Position numbers and translations under genes: made by a program
The notes under the pieces: model-generated
Databases searched by the model: none
The model's input: the letters and a program-made list of their open reading frames with translations, nothing else
What the model was told of the DNA's origin: nothing
In this document: piece by piece, positions 25,205 to 34,126 of the stretch
Layout: each line of letters starts with the position of its first letter
Position numbering within the stretch: position 1 is the stretch's first letter
NCBI RefSeq assembly: GCF_011758765.1
Contig: NZ_JAANOU010000001.1
Coordinates: forward strand, 2,418,001 to 2,482,000
Source: Amycolatopsis viridis
GTDB lineage: Bacteria; Actinomycetota; Actinomycetes; Mycobacteriales; Pseudonocardiaceae
Reading direction: 5' to 3'
DNA length: 64,000 nucleotides

Positions 25205-26821
25205 ATGACCACGACGACGGACCCCTCGACCGGGCATCACAGGGTGGCGGTCATCGGCAACGGCCCGGTCGGCCAGACCACCGCGCTGCTGCTCGCCCGG
25301 TGGGGCGTGCCGGTGGTGCTGCTCGACGCCCGGGCCGAGCGCGACCTGGTCGGCTCGAAGGCGATCTGCCAGCAGCGCGACGTGCTCGACGTGTGGGAGG
25401 CGGTCGGCGCCGGGCGCCGGATCGCCGACGAGGGCGTCACCTGGACCACCGCGCGGACCTTCCACCGCGACCACGAACTGTTCGCCTACAGCATGGCCGA
25501 CCCGGGCCGCTCGGCGTTCCCGCCGTTCGTCAACATCTCCCAGGCCCGCACCGAGGAGATCCTGGACGAGCGGATCGCCGCCGAGCCCCTGGTCGACGTG
25601 CGCTGGGGCCACCGGGTCACCGGCATCGACCAGGACGAGCACGGCGTGACCCTGGCCGTCGCGGGGCGGCCGGCCGTGCGCGCCGACTACGTCGTGGCCT
25701 GCGCCGGGGCGCGGGGCGAGGAGATCCGCCGGATGCTCGGCATCGGCTTCGGCGGGCACTCCTTCGACGACCGGTTCCTCATCTGCGACATCCGCGCCGA
25801 CCTGCCCGGCTGGGCGCGGGAACGGCGGTTCTACTTCGACCCGGAGTGGAACCCGGGCCGCCAGGTGCTGATCCACCCGTGCCCCGGCTCGACGTTCCGG
25901 ATCGACTGGCAGGTGCCCGGCGACTACGACCTCGCCGCGGAGGAGGCCAGTGGCGCGCTGGACGCGCGCATCCGCGCGATCATCGGCGATCAGCCGTACG
26001 AGATCGTGTGGAAGTCGGTGTACCGGTTCCACTCCCGGGTGGCCGACCGGATGCGGGCGGGCCGCGTGCTGCTCGCCGGGGACTGCGCGCACCTGGTGTC
26101 GCCGTTCGGCGCCCGCGGACTCAACTCCGGGGTCGGCGACGCCGAGAACGCCGCCTGGAAACTCGCGTTTGTGCTGCACGGCTGGGCCGGCGCGGAGCTG
26201 CTGGAGTCCTACCACGACGAACGCCACGCGGCGGCGTGCGAGAACATCGCGGTCACCACGGCCACGATGGACTTCCTGGTGCCGCAGACCGAGGAGCAGC
26301 ACCGGCGGCGGCGCGAGGTGCTCCGCGCCGCGGCCACCGACCCGGCGGTGCGGGCGCAGGTGGACTCCGGGCGGCTGGCCGAGCCGTTCTGGTACGTCGA
26401 CTCCCCGCTGACCACCCCCGATGCGTCGCGGCCGTTCCGCGGGCGCCCGCCCCGCGGCGAGGTGCCGCCGGCCGGCCCGGGGATCCTGGTGCCGGACGTC
26501 CCGGTGTCGGTGACCGGCTCGTCCTGCGGCCGCTTCCGGGAGCTGGCCCGCGACGGCGTGCTGCTGCTGGCCACCGACGGTGCGGAGGCCGAGCCGCCGC
26601 CGGACGTCGCCGCGCCGGTGCGCGTGCTGCGGCTGCGTGACATCGACGTGACCGGGGTGCTCGCCGAAGCGCTCGCCGCGCGGCCCGGGGAGGTGTGGGT
26701 GATCCGGCCGGACGCCCACGTCGCGGCGGTCGTCACCGACGCGGCGGCCGTGGCGGCGGCGGTGCACCGCGCCCTCGGGCAGCCGGCCGGTGACCGTGTC
26801 CTGCCGGCCGCCGGCGCGTGA
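25205..26821 (+). CDS. FAD-dependent aromatic monooxygenase (phenol hydroxylase/MhpA-like)
   Basis: 538 residues. The N-terminal FAD site is VAVIGNGPVGQTTALLLARWG; the second FAD motif is RVLLAGDCAHLVSPFGARGLNSG at about residue 285; a thioredoxin-like C-terminal region follows from about residue 425, as in the MhpA/phenol hydroxylase group. It would hydroxylate an aromatic ring using NAD(P)H and O2 in the cytoplasm. It lies 3 bp after the MBL gene and 11 bp before an NmrA-like reductase. The exact aromatic substrate cannot be deduced. Confidence 0.85.
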   Translation: MTTTTDPSTGHHRVAVIGNGPVGQTTALLLARWGVPVVLLDARAERDLVGSKAICQQRDVLDVWEAVGAGRRIADEGVTWTTARTFHRDHELFAYSMADPGRSAFPPFVNISQARTEEILDERIAAEPLVDVRWGHRVTGIDQDEHGVTLAVAGRPAVRADYVVACAGARGEEIRRMLGIGFGGHSFDDRFLICDIRADLPGWARERRFYFDPEWNPGRQVLIHPCPGSTFRIDWQVPGDYDLAAEEASGALDARIRAIIGDQPYEIVWKSVYRFHSRVADRMRAGRVLLAGDCAHLVSPFGARGLNSGVGDAENAAWKLAFVLHGWAGAELLESYHDERHAAACENIAVTTATMDFLVPQTEEQHRRRREVLRAAATDPAVRAQVDSGRLAEPFWYVDSPLTTPDASRPFRGRPPRGEVPPAGPGILVPDVPVSVTGSSCGRFRELARDGVLLLATDGAEAEPPPDVAAPVRVLRLRDIDVTGVLAEALAARPGEVWVIRPDAHVAAVVTDAAAVAAAVHRALGQPAGDRVLPAAGA

Positions 26822-26832
26822 GGGGGAGGGCC

Positions 26833-27684
26833 ATGGACAGGATCGCGGTCACCGGGGCCACCGGGCAGCTCGGCTCCCGGGTCGCCACGCTGCTGGCCGA
26901 GCGGGGCGTCCCGCACCGGCTGTGCGTGCGCGACCCGGCCCGGGCGCCACGGGCCGCGGGAGCCGAGGTGGTGGCCGCGGACTACGCCGACCCGGCCGGG
27001 TTCCGCGCGGCGCTCACCGGCATCTCGACGCTGCTGCTGGTGTCCGGGCACGAAGGCCCCGAACGGATGGACCTGCACCGCAACGCCGTCCGGGCCGCCG
27101 CCGAGGCCGGGGTCGACCGCGTCGTCTACACCTCGTTCCTCGGCGCGGCCCCGCACGCGACGTTCACCTTCGCCCGGGAGCACGCCGAGACCGAGCGGCT
27201 GATCCGGGAGCACGGGCTCCGGCTGACGGCGCTGCGCAACACGCTCTACGCCGATGTCGCGCCGCACTTCGCCGGCCCCGATGGGGTGCTGCGCGGCCCG
27301 GCCGCCGACGGGCGGCTCGCGTGGGTCGCCCGCCAGGACGTCGCGCGCCTGGCCGTGGCGTGCCTGCTCGACGACGGGCACGCGAACCAGGTCTACGACG
27401 TGACCGGCCCGGAGGCGATCGACCTGCACGAGACCGCGGCGCTGCTGAGCGAGGTCACCGGCCGGGACATCACCTACCACCCGGAGACCGAGCAGGAGGC
27501 GCGTGCGTCGCGAGCGGGCGCGCAGCCCTGGCAGATCGACGGCTGGGTCGGCTCCTACCTCGCGGTGGCAACCGGTGAGGTGGCCGTCACCAGCCACACC
27601 GTCGAGCACGTGACGGGCCGCCGCCCGTGGACGTTCGCGGAGTTCCTGGCCGCGGAACCGCACGCCTGGGCGCACCTGGTGTGA
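26833..27684 (+). CDS. NmrA/NAD(P)H-binding quinone-reductase-like protein
   Basis: 283 residues from ATG 26833 (GGGGGAGGG ribosome site), an atypical SDR of the NmrA/QOR2 group. The cofactor motif is VTGATGQLGSRVATLLAERG, and VVYTSFLGAAPHATF and VYDVTGPEAI are typical of this branch. There is no Tyr-x3-Lys. Members bind NADPH and reduce quinones or act as redox sensors. As the third gene of the MarR-controlled operon it could remove quinones made by the monooxygenase; that link is inferred. Confidence 0.8.
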   Translation: MDRIAVTGATGQLGSRVATLLAERGVPHRLCVRDPARAPRAAGAEVVAADYADPAGFRAALTGISTLLLVSGHEGPERMDLHRNAVRAAAEAGVDRVVYTSFLGAAPHATFTFAREHAETERLIREHGLRLTALRNTLYADVAPHFAGPDGVLRGPAADGRLAWVARQDVARLAVACLLDDGHANQVYDVTGPEAIDLHETAALLSEVTGRDITYHPETEQEARASRAGAQPWQIDGWVGSYLAVATGEVAVTSHTVEHVTGRRPWTFAEFLAAEPHAWAHLV

Positions 27685-27761
27685 CCCCGGCGGCTGCACG
27701 CCCGCCGAGCGGGGCAACTATCATCGAGACCCGAGAAGATCACCCCCGAGAGGCACCGCGC

Positions 27762-28037
27762 ATGGCGTCGGACAGACCGGCATCACCCTCGGTCGACCGC
27801 ACGCTGACCGTGCTGGAGACCCTGGTCACCGCCGGTGAGGGCGTCACCCTCACCGCGCTGGCACGCGCGAGCGGGATCCCGCTGGCCACCTGCGCCTCCA
27901 TCGTCTACACGCTGGAGAGCCGGGGCTACGCCCGCCGTCGCGTCGTCGGGCGCAGCCACTTCTGGCGCGCCACCACCCGTGTGTGCGAGCTCGCCGCCCC
28001 GCTGGCCGGCGAGGCGCGGCCGGCGCGGTCCCGATGA
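27762..28037 (+). CDS. Short IclR-type protein: DNA-binding domain only
   Basis: 91 residues. VDRTLTVLETLVTAGEGVTLTALARASGIPLATCASIVYTLESRGYARR is a complete IclR winged helix, but the chain ends after about 20 more residues (CELAAPLAGEARPARSR) where the effector domain of about 170 residues should begin. It overlaps the antiporter start by 4 bp (ATGA at 28034-28037), as if the effector domain had been replaced by that gene. It could still bind DNA as a small regulator of the antiporter. Confidence 0.65.
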   Translation: MASDRPASPSVDRTLTVLETLVTAGEGVTLTALARASGIPLATCASIVYTLESRGYARRRVVGRSHFWRATTRVCELAAPLAGEARPARSR

Positions 28038-29884
28038 TCGTCGCGGTCGAGCTGGCGGCGCTGGTCGCCGCCGTTCTGGTTGTCACCGGCATCGCCCAGC
28101 GGCTGGGCTGGTCACCACCGTTGTGCCTGGTCGCGACCGGGGTCGCCGCCTCGTTCGTCCCGGGGGTGCCCGACTACCACCTCGATCCGGAGGTCGTGCT
28201 GGTCGGGTTGCTGCCGCCGCTGCTGTACGCGACCGCGATCCGCACCCCCCTCTTCGACTTCCGGGCCAACCGGGTGCCGATCGCGGCGCTGTCGGTCGGT
28301 CTGGTCGTGTTCACCACGCTCGTCGTCGGCTGGGTCGTGTGGCTCATCGTGCCCGGCATCCCGCTGGCCGCCGGGTTCGCGCTCGGCGCGGTGGTCGCGC
28401 CGCCGGACGCGGTGGCCGCCACCGCGGTCGCGCGCCGCGTCGGCATGCCGCGGCGGGTCGTGCGCATCCTGGAGGGCGAAAGCCTGCTCAACGACGCGGC
28501 GGCGCTGGTCGCGCTGCGCACCGCCATCGCGGCGATCGCCGGTGCGGTGAGCATCGCCGAGGTCGGTGGCGACTTCCTGCTCGCCGCCGGCGGGGGAGTC
28601 GCGGTCGGTGCGGTGATCGGCTGGGGCGCGAGCCTGCTGCGCCGCCGCCTGACCGACCCGGTGCTGGACACCGCCTGGTCGTTCGTCATCCCGTTCCTGG
28701 CCTACCTGCCGGCCGAGGCCGTCCACGGTTCCGGTGTGCTGGCGGTCGTGGTGGCCGGGCTCATCGTCGGGCACCAGATGCCGAAGCTGCTGTCCGGCCC
28801 GTCCCGGCTGGCCAGCAGGCTGAACTGGCGCACCATCCAGTTCCTGCTGGAGAACGTGGTCTTCCTGCTGATCGGGCTGCAGGTGCGGCGGATCGTGGAG
28901 GAGGTCGGCGCCGCGCGGCTGTCGGCGTGGACGCTCTCGCTGATCTGCGCCGGGGTGCTCGCCGCGACGATCCTCGCGCGGATCGTGTGGGTCCTCGGGT
29001 ACGGGCTGGTCACCCGGATGCGGCCGGGCGGCCGCACGCCGTGGTCCTACTTCGCGGTGATCTCGTGGGCGGGCATGCGTGGCGTGGTCACGCTCGCGGC
29101 CGCGTTCGTCCTCCCGGACGACACGCCGCAGCGCGCGGTGCTGGTGCTTGCGGCGTTCGTCGTGGTGGCCGGCACGCTGCTGCTGCACGGCACCACCCTG
29201 CCCGGCCTGGTGCGCCGGCTGCGCCTGCCGCCGCCCAACCCGGCCGAGGACGCGTTGCAGGAGGCGGCGCTGCTGCACGACATGACGTCGGCGGGCCTGG
29301 CGCGGCTGGAGGAGATCCGCCGCCCCCAGGACCCGATCGAGGTCATCGACCGGTTGCGGGACAAGCAGGCCTACCGGTCGGACTCGGCGTGGGAGAGCCT
29401 CGGCCGGCTCAGCGACGTGGAGGAGACCCCCAGCGACGCGTACCGTCGGTTGCGCGCCGAGATGCTGGACGCGGAGCGGCAGGTCCTGCTCACCGCACGC
29501 GCCCGGGGCACCGCCGACGACGAGGTGCTGCGGCGGGTGATGGACGGGCTGGACATCGAGGAGTCGCTGCTGGAGCGACCCGAGGAGGAGCCGGGCATGG
29601 AACGTGAGCTGGAGACCCCCGCGGCCACCGCGGGCAGTTGCGACCACCTGGAGCGGGCGGGCTCGCCGGACGCCGACGCCGAGGGCTGCATCGACTGCCT
29701 GCGCGAGGGCACGACGTGGGTGCACCTGCGGTTGTGCTTGGAGTGCGGGCACGTGGGCTGTTGCGACTCCTCGCCGCGCAAGCACGCCACCCAGCACTTC
29801 CACGACACCCGCCACCCGGTGATCCGCAGCTACGAGCCCGGCGAGAACTGGCGCTGGTGCTTCGTCGACGGCATCGTCGGCTGA
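28034..29884 (+). CDS. CPA1-type Na+/H+ antiporter with C-terminal UBP zinc finger
   Basis: 616 residues. Residues 1-400 form about 12 membrane segments of the NhaP/CPA1 family, including the PPDAVAATAV ion-site segment and the LEGESLLNDAAALVA motif. A cytoplasmic helical region follows (about 415-530). The last 80 residues are a ubiquitin-hydrolase-type zinc finger (CIDC, CLECGHVGCC, HATQHFHDTRHPVI, WRWC). In eukaryotes this finger binds a free C-terminal Gly-Gly tail; in actinobacteria its ligand is unknown. The transporter should exchange Na+ or K+ for protons at the inner membrane, with the finger as a cytoplasmic sensor. Confidence 0.85.
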   Translation: MIVAVELAALVAAVLVVTGIAQRLGWSPPLCLVATGVAASFVPGVPDYHLDPEVVLVGLLPPLLYATAIRTPLFDFRANRVPIAALSVGLVVFTTLVVGWVVWLIVPGIPLAAGFALGAVVAPPDAVAATAVARRVGMPRRVVRILEGESLLNDAAALVALRTAIAAIAGAVSIAEVGGDFLLAAGGGVAVGAVIGWGASLLRRRLTDPVLDTAWSFVIPFLAYLPAEAVHGSGVLAVVVAGLIVGHQMPKLLSGPSRLASRLNWRTIQFLLENVVFLLIGLQVRRIVEEVGAARLSAWTLSLICAGVLAATILARIVWVLGYGLVTRMRPGGRTPWSYFAVISWAGMRGVVTLAAAFVLPDDTPQRAVLVLAAFVVVAGTLLLHGTTLPGLVRRLRLPPPNPAEDALQEAALLHDMTSAGLARLEEIRRPQDPIEVIDRLRDKQAYRSDSAWESLGRLSDVEETPSDAYRRLRAEMLDAERQVLLTARARGTADDEVLRRVMDGLDIEESLLERPEEEPGMERELETPAATAGSCDHLERAGSPDADAEGCIDCLREGTTWVHLRLCLECGHVGCCDSSPRKHATQHFHDTRHPVIRSYEPGENWRWCFVDGIVG

Positions 29885-29911
29885 GCCGCACCGCCCGGTG
29901 ACCGCTCCGGG

Positions 29912-30277
29912 TCAGAACATCCCGTTCGGGATCTGACCGGCCTCCGGCACGCGCTGGACGACGTCCCAGTGCTCGGCGATCTGCCCGTCCTCGAGGCGCC
30001 AGATGTCCACGACGGCGGCAGCGCGCTCGCCGCCCTCCGGGGTCATGCTGTAGTGCAGCACCACGAGGTCGTCCTCGGCGACGACCCGTTTGAGATCGAG
30101 GTGCGCGCCGGCGACCGGGGCGGCGGCGATGAACTCGATGAACGCGTCCCGCCCGCTGGGGTTGCCGGGGCTGTGCTCGATGAAGTCCTCGTGCAGAAGG
30201 GTGCGCAGCACCTCGGTGTTACCCGAGGCGAATTCGCGGAATCCGTCGACAACCAGTTGCTTGTTGGTCTTGTCCAT
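29912..30277 (-). CDS. SnoaL-like (NTF2-fold) protein
   Basis: 121 residues from ATG 30277. The pattern (LVVDGFREFASGNTEVLRTLLHEDFIEHSP, then DIWRLEDGQIAEHWDVVQ) is that of SnoaL-like polyketide cyclase/ester-hydrolase relatives. These are small cone-shaped enzymes or binding proteins acting in the cytoplasm. No polyketide genes are near, so the substrate is open. Confidence 0.75.
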   Translation of the reverse strand: MDKTNKQLVVDGFREFASGNTEVLRTLLHEDFIEHSPGNPSGRDAFIEFIAAAPVAGAHLDLKRVVAEDDLVVLHYSMTPEGGERAAAVVDIWRLEDGQIAEHWDVVQRVPEAGQIPNGMF

Positions 30278-30352
30278 CTGCCGACTGTGGCGCACGGCGG
30301 CCGGGCGCGTCGATTACCCGCCGGGTAATGGATGCGCGCGGCCGGCATGCCG

Positions 30353-31813
30353 TCAGAACGGGTAAGCCGCGACGTCGCCGCGCATCGTGACCCAGCGGGT
30401 CTCGGTGAACGCCTCGATGTTCGCCGCCGGGCCGCCGAAGCGCGAGCCGGTGCCGGAGTCGAACACGCCGCCGAACGGGGCCAGCGCCTCGTCGTTGACC
30501 GTCTGGTCGTTGATGTGCGCGATCCCGGTCGGAATCCGGTCGGCCAGCGCCAGGCCCTTCGCCACGTCCGCGGTGATGATGCCCAGCGACAGCCCGTACT
30601 CGCTCTCCGACGCGAGCTTCGCCGCCTCGTCCAGCGTGGCGAACTTCGCCACCGGGGCGACCGGGCCGAACACCTCCTGGTCGTAGGCGGGCACCGAGGG
30701 GCCCGCCCCGGCCAGCACGGTGGCGCGGTAGAAGAGGTTTTCGTAGGTGCCGCCCGCCGCGACCTTCGCCCCGGCGTCCACACTGGACGTCACCAGGCCG
30801 TGGATCTTGTCACGCTGGCGCTCGTCGATGATCGGGCCGAGCGCGACCTGGTCGGTGAACGGGTTGCCGACCGGCAGGTGGTTCGCCTTCTCCGCGAGCC
30901 GGTCCACGTACTCGTCGTAGAGCGAGGCGTGCACCAGGTGCCGCCCGGTGGTCATGCAGATCTGGCCCTGGTGGAAGAACGAGCCCCACGCGGCGGCGCT
31001 CATCGCCTGCTCCAGGTCGGCGTCGTCGAGCACGATCAGCGCCGAGTTGCCGCCGAGCTCCAGGTGCGCGCGCTTGAGGTGACGCCCGGCCGATTCGCCG
31101 ACGGCCCGGCCCGCGGCCGTGGACCCGGTGAACGAGATGACCCGGACGTGCGGGTCCTCGACCAGGGCCGCGCCGACGTCCGGCCCGCCCGGCAGCACGT
31201 GCAGCACCCCGGCCGGCAGCCCCGCCTCCTCGAAGACGCGCGCCAGCGCCACGCCACCGCAGACCGCGGTGCGGGGGTCCGGCTTGAGCACGACGCTGTT
31301 GCCCAGCGCCAGTGCCGGCGCGACCGACCGGATCGACAGGATCAGCGGCGCGTTGAACGGCGCGATCACGCCGACGACGCCGGCCGGGACGCGGCGGGCC
31401 ATGCTCAGCCGCGGCGCCTCGCTCGGCAGGACCTCGCCGGTGGGGTGGCTCGGCAGGGCGGCGGCCTCATAGCACTCCTGCGCGGCGACGTGCAGTTCGA
31501 AGTCGGCCTTGCCGGGGATGCTGCCCGACTCGCGGATCAGCCAGTCCTTGAGCTCGGCGGCGTGCTGCTGCCACAGGTCACCGGCGCGGCGCAGGACCGC
31601 GGCGCGGTCCTGGAAGGAGGTCGCCGCCCACGCGCGCTGCGCCTCGGCCGCCTTCGCCGCCGAGGCCGCGAGGTCCTGGGGCGAGGCGATGCCGACGCGT
31701 CCCAGCTCGTCCCCGGTCGCGGGCTCGACGACCGCCGCGTCGCCGCCCGCCGCGCGCTCCCAGCTGCCGGTGAAGACGCGTCCGGTCCACTTCTCGTCGT
31801 CGAGAAAGCTCAC
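30353..31813 (-). CDS. Aldehyde dehydrogenase (benzaldehyde/vanillin type)
   Basis: 486 residues from GTG 31813, which is 5 bp after an AGGAG site; another GTG lies at 31819. The NAD motif is FTGSTAAGRAVG, the catalytic Glu lies in LELGGNSAL and the catalytic Cys in GQICMTTGR. It oxidises an aldehyde to the acid with NAD(P)+. The sequence resembles the aromatic aldehyde branch, which suits the nearby monooxygenase operon, though the two are not in one operon. It is divergent from the threonine aldolase-like gene. Confidence 0.85.
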   Translation of the reverse strand: MSFLDDEKWTGRVFTGSWERAAGGDAAVVEPATGDELGRVGIASPQDLAASAAKAAEAQRAWAATSFQDRAAVLRRAGDLWQQHAAELKDWLIRESGSIPGKADFELHVAAQECYEAAALPSHPTGEVLPSEAPRLSMARRVPAGVVGVIAPFNAPLILSIRSVAPALALGNSVVLKPDPRTAVCGGVALARVFEEAGLPAGVLHVLPGGPDVGAALVEDPHVRVISFTGSTAAGRAVGESAGRHLKRAHLELGGNSALIVLDDADLEQAMSAAAWGSFFHQGQICMTTGRHLVHASLYDEYVDRLAEKANHLPVGNPFTDQVALGPIIDERQRDKIHGLVTSSVDAGAKVAAGGTYENLFYRATVLAGAGPSVPAYDQEVFGPVAPVAKFATLDEAAKLASESEYGLSLGIITADVAKGLALADRIPTGIAHINDQTVNDEALAPFGGVFDSGTGSRFGGPAANIEAFTETRWVTMRGDVAAYPF

Positions 31814-31921
31814 TGTCACTCCTGATGCGCGAGGTTTTCCGCCATCCTCCTGGGCTCTTCTGGGTTCGCCAGTGGGTCTTTCACTGAGTGGAAGGCCGGA
31901 AAACTGTCGGTGGTGGCTGCG

Positions 31922-32992
31922 ATGATCGCGCTCGTGGACGAATCGAAGATCAAGCGGACGCTCGCCTCGCACGGCCCGGTGCGGCGGCGGCCACGGGCGG
32001 TGCTCGAACGGATGCTGGCGCGGGCGGGGGAGGACCTGTCGCCCGCGGAGCCGGTGGCGGCTCTGGAGGCGCGGATCGCGTCGCTGCTGGGCAAGCCGGC
32101 GGCGTTGTTCTTCCCGAGCGGGACGATGGCGCAGCAGGCCGCGCTGCGGGTGCACGCGGACCGGTCCGGGCGGCGGACGTTCGCCGCGCACCCGCACACG
32201 CACCTGGACAACTGGGAGGACAAGGGTTACGCGGCGGTGCACGGCCTGCGGTTCCGGCCGGTGGGGGACCGCAACGAGCTGATGACGCTGGCGGACCTGG
32301 AGGCGGTGGGGGAGCCGCTCGCGGCCGTGGTGTGGGAGCTGCCGCAGCGGGACCTCGGCGGGTTGCTACCGTCGTGGGACGATCTGGTTGCGCAGACCGG
32401 GCTCGCGCGCTCCCGTGGCGCGGCGGCGCACCTGGACGGCGCGCGGCTGTGGGAGTCGCAACCGTTCTACGGCAAGGATTTCGCCGAGATCGCCGGCCTG
32501 TTCGACAGCGTGTACGTGTCGCTCTACAAAGGACTGCAAGGCGTGCGGGGAGCGGTGCTCGCCGGCGACGAGGCGCTGGTCTCGGAGGTGGCGGTCTGGC
32601 GCCGCCGGCTCGGCGGCGCGATAGCCGACGCGTGGCCGCTGGCGCTCGCGGCGCTGGACGGGCTGGACTCGGTGCTGCCGCGGATGCCGGAGTTCCACAC
32701 CCACGCGCGGTCCCTGGCGACGGCGATCAACCAGGACGGGGTGGCGTACGCGCACCCGGACCCGCCGCAGGCCGGGATGTTCCACGTCCACCTGCCCGCA
32801 CCGAAGGCCGCGGTGGAGCGCGCGGCGGAGGAGCTGATCGCCGAGAAGGGCGTGCAGTTGTTCCTGCGGGTGCGATCGGCGCCAGACCCCCGGCGGTGCT
32901 CCTTCGAGGTCAGCGTCGGGGAGACCACAATGGACTTCACGCCGCCGGAGGTGGTCGCCCTGCTGCACGAGCTGCTCGACCGCGCGCGCTGA
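31922..32992 (+). CDS. Threonine aldolase-like PLP enzyme (beta-eliminating lyase family)
   Basis: 356 residues from ATG 31922 (an upstream in-frame GTG lies at 31910). FFPSGTMAQQAALR is the fold-type I cofactor loop, AAHLDGARLWES contains the PLP-pairing Asp, and YVSLYKGLQG carries the PLP lysine. Low-specificity L-threonine aldolases have this pattern and split threonine into glycine and acetaldehyde. The divergent aldehyde dehydrogenase could oxidise that aldehyde, which makes the pair sensible. The last bases of the gene are part of the unit that is tandemly repeated downstream. Confidence 0.8.
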   Translation: MIALVDESKIKRTLASHGPVRRRPRAVLERMLARAGEDLSPAEPVAALEARIASLLGKPAALFFPSGTMAQQAALRVHADRSGRRTFAAHPHTHLDNWEDKGYAAVHGLRFRPVGDRNELMTLADLEAVGEPLAAVVWELPQRDLGGLLPSWDDLVAQTGLARSRGAAAHLDGARLWESQPFYGKDFAEIAGLFDSVYVSLYKGLQGVRGAVLAGDEALVSEVAVWRRRLGGAIADAWPLALAALDGLDSVLPRMPEFHTHARSLATAINQDGVAYAHPDPPQAGMFHVHLPAPKAAVERAAEELIAEKGVQLFLRVRSAPDPRRCSFEVSVGETTMDFTPPEVVALLHELLDRAR

Positions 32993-33440
32993 GCCGCGCC
33001 ACCGGCGGTCGTCAGGTGCTCGGGCGCGCGAAGCGCCCGCTTGCCGGTCACCGCGGTGACGTTCAGGCGGGGCGCTGGGGACACCAGCGATCGCAACGGG
33101 CCTGCGTAGGCCGGCGGCTGCTCGGCCGCGCGCGCTGAGCCGCGCCACCGGCGGTGGTCGGGTGCTCGGGCGCGCGAAGCGCCCGCTTGCCGGTCACCGC
33201 GGTGACGTTCAGGCGGGGCGCTGGGGACGCCAGCGATCGCAACGGGCCTGCGTCGGCCGGCGGCTGGTCGGCCGCGCGCGCTGAGCCGCGCCACCGGCGG
33301 TGGTCGGGTGCTCGGGCGCGGGCGCCGGCGAGGAAGTGCTCGGCCACCGCCCGGTCGCCGGTCACCGCGGCCTCGTCCAGGCGGGCGCCGGGGAACGCCA
33401 GCGAGCGCAGCGTCTCCAGTGTCGCATCGGCCCTGCGCGC
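32990..33440. repeat. Tandem decayed copies of the end of the HxlR-type gene
   Basis: Two nearly identical 146-bp units (32990-33135 and 33136-33281) and one more divergent 159-bp unit (33282-33440) lie between the threonine aldolase-like gene and the HxlR-type gene. Read on the minus strand, the third unit still encodes a variant of that gene's C-terminal ~45 residues (LRSLAFPGARLDEAAVTGDRAVAEHFL). Each unit starts with the GCTGAGCCGCGCC segment found at the aldolase stop codon. This is a stepwise tandem duplication followed by decay and fills the 467-bp gap. No other gene is seen in it. Confidence 0.85.
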
Positions 33441-33459
33441 TGAACCGCGCCGACGGTCG

Positions 33460-34080
33460 TCAGCTGCTCGGGCGCGGGAAGCAGCCGAGGAACCGCTCGG
33501 CCACCGCTCGATCGCCAGTCACCGCGGCGTCGTCCAGACAAGCGCCGAGGAACACCAGCGAACGCAACCCGCCCGCGTCGGTCTCCAGCGTCGCATCGGC
33601 CTCGCCCGAGCCCCGCTCGATCGAGAACTCGCCGGAATCGACCCTGGCCAGGAACGCGTCGTCGCCGAGCTGCAGCGCCACCCGGGCCGACAGGTCGCCC
33701 GCCCGGTCCGGCGAGAACGTCGTCCGCAGCGCCAGGACCAGTGCGTCCACGCTCAGCTCCCCGGCCGGCGGCACCGCGCGGCGGCTGCCCCACCGCGCCA
33801 GCGCCAGCACGACCGCCTCCAGCTCGGCGCCGTGCTCGGTGAGCTCGTACACGCTGGTGCTGGCAGGCGGCCCGAGCCGTCGCCGCCGCACCACGCCGGC
33901 CGCCTCCAGTTCCCGCAGCCGCTGCGACAGCACGTTCTGGCTCATCCCCGGCAACGACCGGCTCAGATCCCGGAACCGCTTCGGCCCCAGCAGCAGCTCG
34001 CGCACCACGAGCAGCGCCCAGCGCTCGCCGACGGCGTCCAGTGCCCGCGCCACTCCGCAGGGATCGTCGTAACTCCGCAC
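33460..34080 (-). CDS. HxlR-type winged-helix regulator with C-terminal SCP2-like domain
   Basis: 206 residues from GTG 34080. The HxlR domain spans about residues 1-105 (WALLVVRELLLGPKRFRDL, SQNVLSQRLRELEAAGVV). The rest resembles an SCP2/sterol-carrier-like fold (FSIERGSGEADATLET). The combination is common in actinobacteria, where the second domain may bind a hydrophobic ligand. It is divergent from a PPOX gene with 46 bp between, which it may control together with itself. Its 3' end has been duplicated downstream. Confidence 0.8.
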   Translation of the reverse strand: MRSYDDPCGVARALDAVGERWALLVVRELLLGPKRFRDLSRSLPGMSQNVLSQRLRELEAAGVVRRRRLGPPASTSVYELTEHGAELEAVVLALARWGSRRAVPPAGELSVDALVLALRTTFSPDRAGDLSARVALQLGDDAFLARVDSGEFSIERGSGEADATLETDAGGLRSLVFLGACLDDAAVTGDRAVAERFLGCFPRPSS

Positions 34081-34110
34081 GAAGAAATACTAGCTTAATG
34101 ACACCGATCA

Positions 34111-34125
34111 CTCCTAAAGTAGGAG
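34111..34125. promoter_or_regulatory. Inverted repeat CTCCTA-AAG-TAGGAG over the PPOX ribosome site
   Basis: Perfect 6-bp arms with a 3-bp centre end 1 bp before the ATG at 34127; the right arm contains the AGGAG ribosome site. It may be an HxlR operator or, as RNA, a small hairpin hiding the ribosome site. The region also holds the AT-rich promoter TACTAGCTTAAT. Confidence 0.45.
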
Positions 34126-34126
34126 C

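Noticed and set aside
33154-34098. Plus-strand frame of 314 codons across the repeat region and HxlR-type gene
   Set aside because: It is opposite a canonical HxlR gene and its apparent repeats come from the duplicated gene tail.
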